From: Palleronia sp. LCG004
Lineage (GTDB): Bacteria > Pseudomonadota > Alphaproteobacteria > Rhodobacterales > Rhodobacteraceae
Reading direction: 5' to 3'
Length of the DNA: 64,000 nucleotides
Assembly: GCF_032931615.1 (NCBI RefSeq)
Contig: NZ_CP136759.1
Span: forward strand, 1,612,001-1,676,000
Under the pieces are notes generated by a model. The model was given only the letters and a program-made list of their open reading frames with translations. It did no database searches and was not told where the DNA came from. This document shows, piece by piece, positions 61,848 through 64,000 of the stretch (position 1 is the first letter of the stretch; each line of letters opens with the position of its first letter). The position numbers were made by a program, and so were the translations under genes.

Positions 61848-63109
61848 CAACCGTCGACCCGCCGCATGAGAAGTGCGGCATTCGTCCCGCCAAAGCCGAA
61901 ACTGTTGGACAGGACCACGTCGATCTCGCGCTCCACTTTCTTGAGCGGGGCAAGATCGATCACCGCATCCTCGGGCGGTGTCTCAAGGTTCAGCGTCGGC
62001 GGAGCCACCTGATCGCGGATCGCGAGGATCGAGAAGATCGCCTCGATCGCACCCGCCGCACCCAGCAGATGCCCGGTCGCCGACTTGGTCGAGGACATCG
62101 TCGCCGTCGTGGCGGCATCGCCCAGCAATCGCTGCACCGCACCCATCTCGATGGTGTCGGCCATCGTGCTCGTCCCGTGGGCATTGACGTAGTCGATGTC
62201 ACCCACCTCGATCCCGGCCCGCGCCACCGCCGCCCGCATGGCGCGTTCGGCACCTTCGTGATCGCTCGGTGGCGCGGTGATGTGATGCGCGTCGCCCGAC
62301 AGGCCGTAGCCGATGATCTCGGCGTAGATCGTCGCACCGCGTGCCTTCGCGCGCTCGTAATCCTCGAGGACCACGACACCCGCGCCCTCGCCCATCACGA
62401 ACCCGTCGCGATCGGCATCCCAGGGGCGGCTCGCCCGTTCGGGGTCGGCCTTGTGCCTGGTCGAAAGCGCCTTGCAGGCATTGAATCCGGCGATTCCGAT
62501 CTCGGAAATCGGGCTTTCGGTCCCGCCGGCGACCATCACGTCGGCATCCCCCCACTGGATCAGCCTCGCGGCATCGCCGATCGCATGGGCCCCTGTCGAA
62601 CATGCGGTGACGGGGGCGTGATTCGGCCCCTTGAAGCCATAGCGGATGCTCACCTGACCGCTCACGAGGTTGATGAGCGCGCCCGGTATGAAGAACGGCG
62701 ACACCCGACGGGGTCCGCGTTCCTTCAGCAACACGGCGGTCTCTGCGATCGATTGCAGACCGCCGATACCCGACCCGATCATCACACCGATGGCGAGCTT
62801 CTCTTCATCGGTCGCGTCCGCGAGGCCCGCATCGGCGATCGCCATGTCGGCCGCCGCCATGCCGTAGAGGATGAAATCGTCGACCTTGCGCTGTTCCTTC
62901 GGGTCCATGAAGGCATCCGCGTCGAAACTGTCGTTCGATCCGTCACCGCGCGGAACCTCGCAGGCATAATCGGTGGCAAGGTGGGAGGCATCGAACCGGG
63001 TGATCGTTCCCGCACCGGACTGCCCCGCGAGAAGCCTCCGCCAGGATGCCTCGACGCCCGATGCAAGGGGGCTGACCATTCCAAGACCGGTAACAACGAC
63101 GCGCCTCAT
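61847..63109 (-). CDS. fabF: 3-oxoacyl-ACP synthase II (FabF)
   Basis: 420 residues from the ATG at 63109 (MRRVVVTGLGMVSPLASG). Catalytic Cys in VTACSTGAHAIGDAARL, His in VNAHGTSTMADTIEM and KSATGHLLGAAGAIEA are visible. Extends acyl-ACP chains. Downstream partner in the fabG-acpP-fabF-mltG group. Confidence 0.97.
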   Translation of the reverse strand: MRRVVVTGLGMVSPLASGVEASWRRLLAGQSGAGTITRFDASHLATDYACEVPRGDGSNDSFDADAFMDPKEQRKVDDFILYGMAAADMAIADAGLADATDEEKLAIGVMIGSGIGGLQSIAETAVLLKERGPRRVSPFFIPGALINLVSGQVSIRYGFKGPNHAPVTACSTGAHAIGDAARLIQWGDADVMVAGGTESPISEIGIAGFNACKALSTRHKADPERASRPWDADRDGFVMGEGAGVVVLEDYERAKARGATIYAEIIGYGLSGDAHHITAPPSDHEGAERAMRAAVARAGIEVGDIDYVNAHGTSTMADTIEMGAVQRLLGDAATTATMSSTKSATGHLLGAAGAIEAIFSILAIRDQVAPPTLNLETPPEDAVIDLAPLKKVEREIDVVLSNSFGFGGTNAALLMRRVDG

Positions 63110-63309
63110 TCCGGACACCCTCATCTAGTTTCACTCGACTTTCCGCCTGATACACGCCCGGACGATCCGAGAAAAGGGCGGCGGGGAATTGAGGCGGATC
63201 GCGGCCCGCAGACCCAAGTGCCCCCCCCCGGAACCCGCGGCGCGGGTCATGTCCGGAACCGCTCGATCGTCGCTCGGCGATCATATCCCTCGGCTTCCGG
63301 AAACGAAAA

Positions 63310-63334
63310 AGCCCGCCGCGTTGCGCGGCGGGCT
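63310..63334 (-). terminator. Strong terminator downstream of acpP
   Basis: AGCCCGCCGCG (63310-63320) pairs with CGCGGCGGGCT (63324-63334) around a 3-base loop. On the minus strand it is followed by a T-run, i.e. a Rho-independent terminator between acpP and fabF. Some read-through would let fabF be expressed too. Confidence 0.75.
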
Positions 63335-63366
63335 TTCCCAGAAATCAGGCCTGATCCGAAGATGGA

Positions 63367-63606
63367 TCAGACGGCTTCCTTGATGAACTTCACGGCATCG
63401 CCGAACGTCTGGATGGTCTCGGCTGCGTCATCGGGGATCTCGATCCCGAATTCTTCCTCGAACGCCATGACCAGCTCGACGGTATCCAGGCTGTCGGCCC
63501 CGAGATCGTCGATGAACGAGGCGTTCTCGGTCACTTTCTCTTCCTCGACGCCCAGATGCTCAACAACGATCTTTCTGACGCGCGTCTCGATATCGCCTTC
63601 GCTCAT
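63367..63606 (-). CDS. acpP: Acyl carrier protein
   Basis: 79 residues from the ATG at 63606 ([20 protein letters not shown]). [30 protein letters not shown] includes the phosphopantetheine Ser39. Carries acyl chains in fatty-acid synthesis; a strong terminator follows. Confidence 0.97.
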   Translation of the reverse strand: MSEGDIETRVRKIVVEHLGVEEEKVTENASFIDDLGADSLDTVELVMAFEEEFGIEIPDDAAETIQTFGDAVKFIKEAV

Positions 63607-63798
63607 TTCCTGTCCTTCTTTGTCCCGGGATGATCCCGATTCTCCATCAGACCCGTCGGGTCCCTTACGCTCCCGGAATGCACGCATGGCGTACGATCGC
63701 GACCGTCGCGACCCCGGAAAATTTGCGCCGCCTATAGCATAACCGATTTCAAAGGCAAACGCCTTAGCTGTCCGTTCGCTCCGGTGCGACGATCACGC

Positions 63799-64000
63799 TC
63801 AGACCATCGTCATGCCGCCGTTCACGTGCAGCGTCGCGCCGGTCACATAGGCCGCCTCTTCGCTCGCCAGATAGAGGACGGCAGCCGCGATCTCGTTGGG
63901 CGTGCCCATGCGTCCGGCGGGGATCTGGGAAAGAAGCCCGTCCCGCTGCTTGTCGTTGAGATTCTCGGTCATCGCGGTCTCGATGAAGCCCGGCGACACG
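63799..64000 (-). CDS. fabG: 3-oxoacyl-ACP reductase FabG (C-terminal part, cut by window end)
   Basis: 66 residues of the C-terminus are visible: SPGFIETAMTENLNDKQRDGLLSQIPAGRMGTPNEIAAAVLYLASEEAAYVTGATLHVNGGMTMV. This is the short-chain dehydrogenase tail of FabG, including the PG after the active-site helix. The rest lies beyond 64000. It continues the fab cluster (fabG-acpP-fabF). Confidence 0.9.
   Translation of the reverse strand, partial: VSPGFIETAMTENLNDKQRDGLLSQIPAGRMGTPNEIAAAVLYLASEEAAYVTGATLHVNGGMTMV

Overview
The window is high-GC alphaproteobacterial chromosome and looks like a member of the Rhodobacteraceae (Roseobacter/Rhodobacter relatives). The signs are a complete Rhodobacterales-type gene transfer agent (GTA) cluster, 5-aminolevulinate synthase (hemA, C4 pathway), a DctPQM TRAP transporter, a VPLPA-type C-terminal sorting signal, and dense ATGA/TGATG-coupled operons. 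No species can be named from the sequence alone.

Region 1 (1 to about 18.2 kb) is most of a temperate siphovirus prophage; its left end lies outside the window. From the right border inward come a tyrosine integrase beside a tRNA-Val(CAC) gene (probable attR), an overlapping excisionase-like gene, a nuclease-like lipoprotein, a GapR/DUF2312 protein, a small unknown, a HIRAN protein and an XRE repressor. A divergent cro-like gene then leads a chain of eight very tightly packed genes running left. After that come an unknown gene, a NusG-like antiterminator candidate, an HNH nuclease, TerS/TerL, portal, S49 protease, HK97 capsid, head-tail joining proteins, tail tube, a tail chaperone pair with a -1 slippery heptamer, and the tape measure (cut by the window edge). 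Four related operator-like sites, CCAT-N5-ATGG, sit at the two places where the lysis/lysogeny decision would be made.

Region 2 (18.2 to 46.8 kb) is mostly core genome: tRNA-Val, lon, two secreted glycerophosphodiester phosphodiesterases (one with a VPLPA-CTERM tail), tgt, a protease-like/RimK fusion, sufT- and iscA-type Fe-S genes, a compact cytosine-C5 methyltransferase plus GIY-YIG nuclease pair (candidate restriction-modification system), ispG, a rodZ-like gene, hemA, an M20 peptidase, a nucleoside hydrolase, a GNAT, selO, two cyclophilins, pgk, dusA, a TRAP operon, and a five-gene ExbB-ExbD-ExbD-TonB operon led by an unknown secreted protein.

Region 3 (46.8 to 60.5 kb, minus strand) is a GTA structural cluster with orfg1 to orfg15 intact; only the small g3.5 gene between portal and protease is absent. 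It follows mltG, and mltG follows the fatty-acid genes fabG-acpP-fabF at the right edge (the fabG fragment is cut by the window end).

The window therefore holds two tailed-particle systems about 29 kb apart, an infectious-type prophage and a domesticated GTA, with related tail-chaperone genes. The strongest leads for new biology are the phage NusG paralogue, the frameshift-encoded GTA-family tail chaperone, the CCAT-N5-ATGG operator network and the methyltransferase/GIY-YIG pair.
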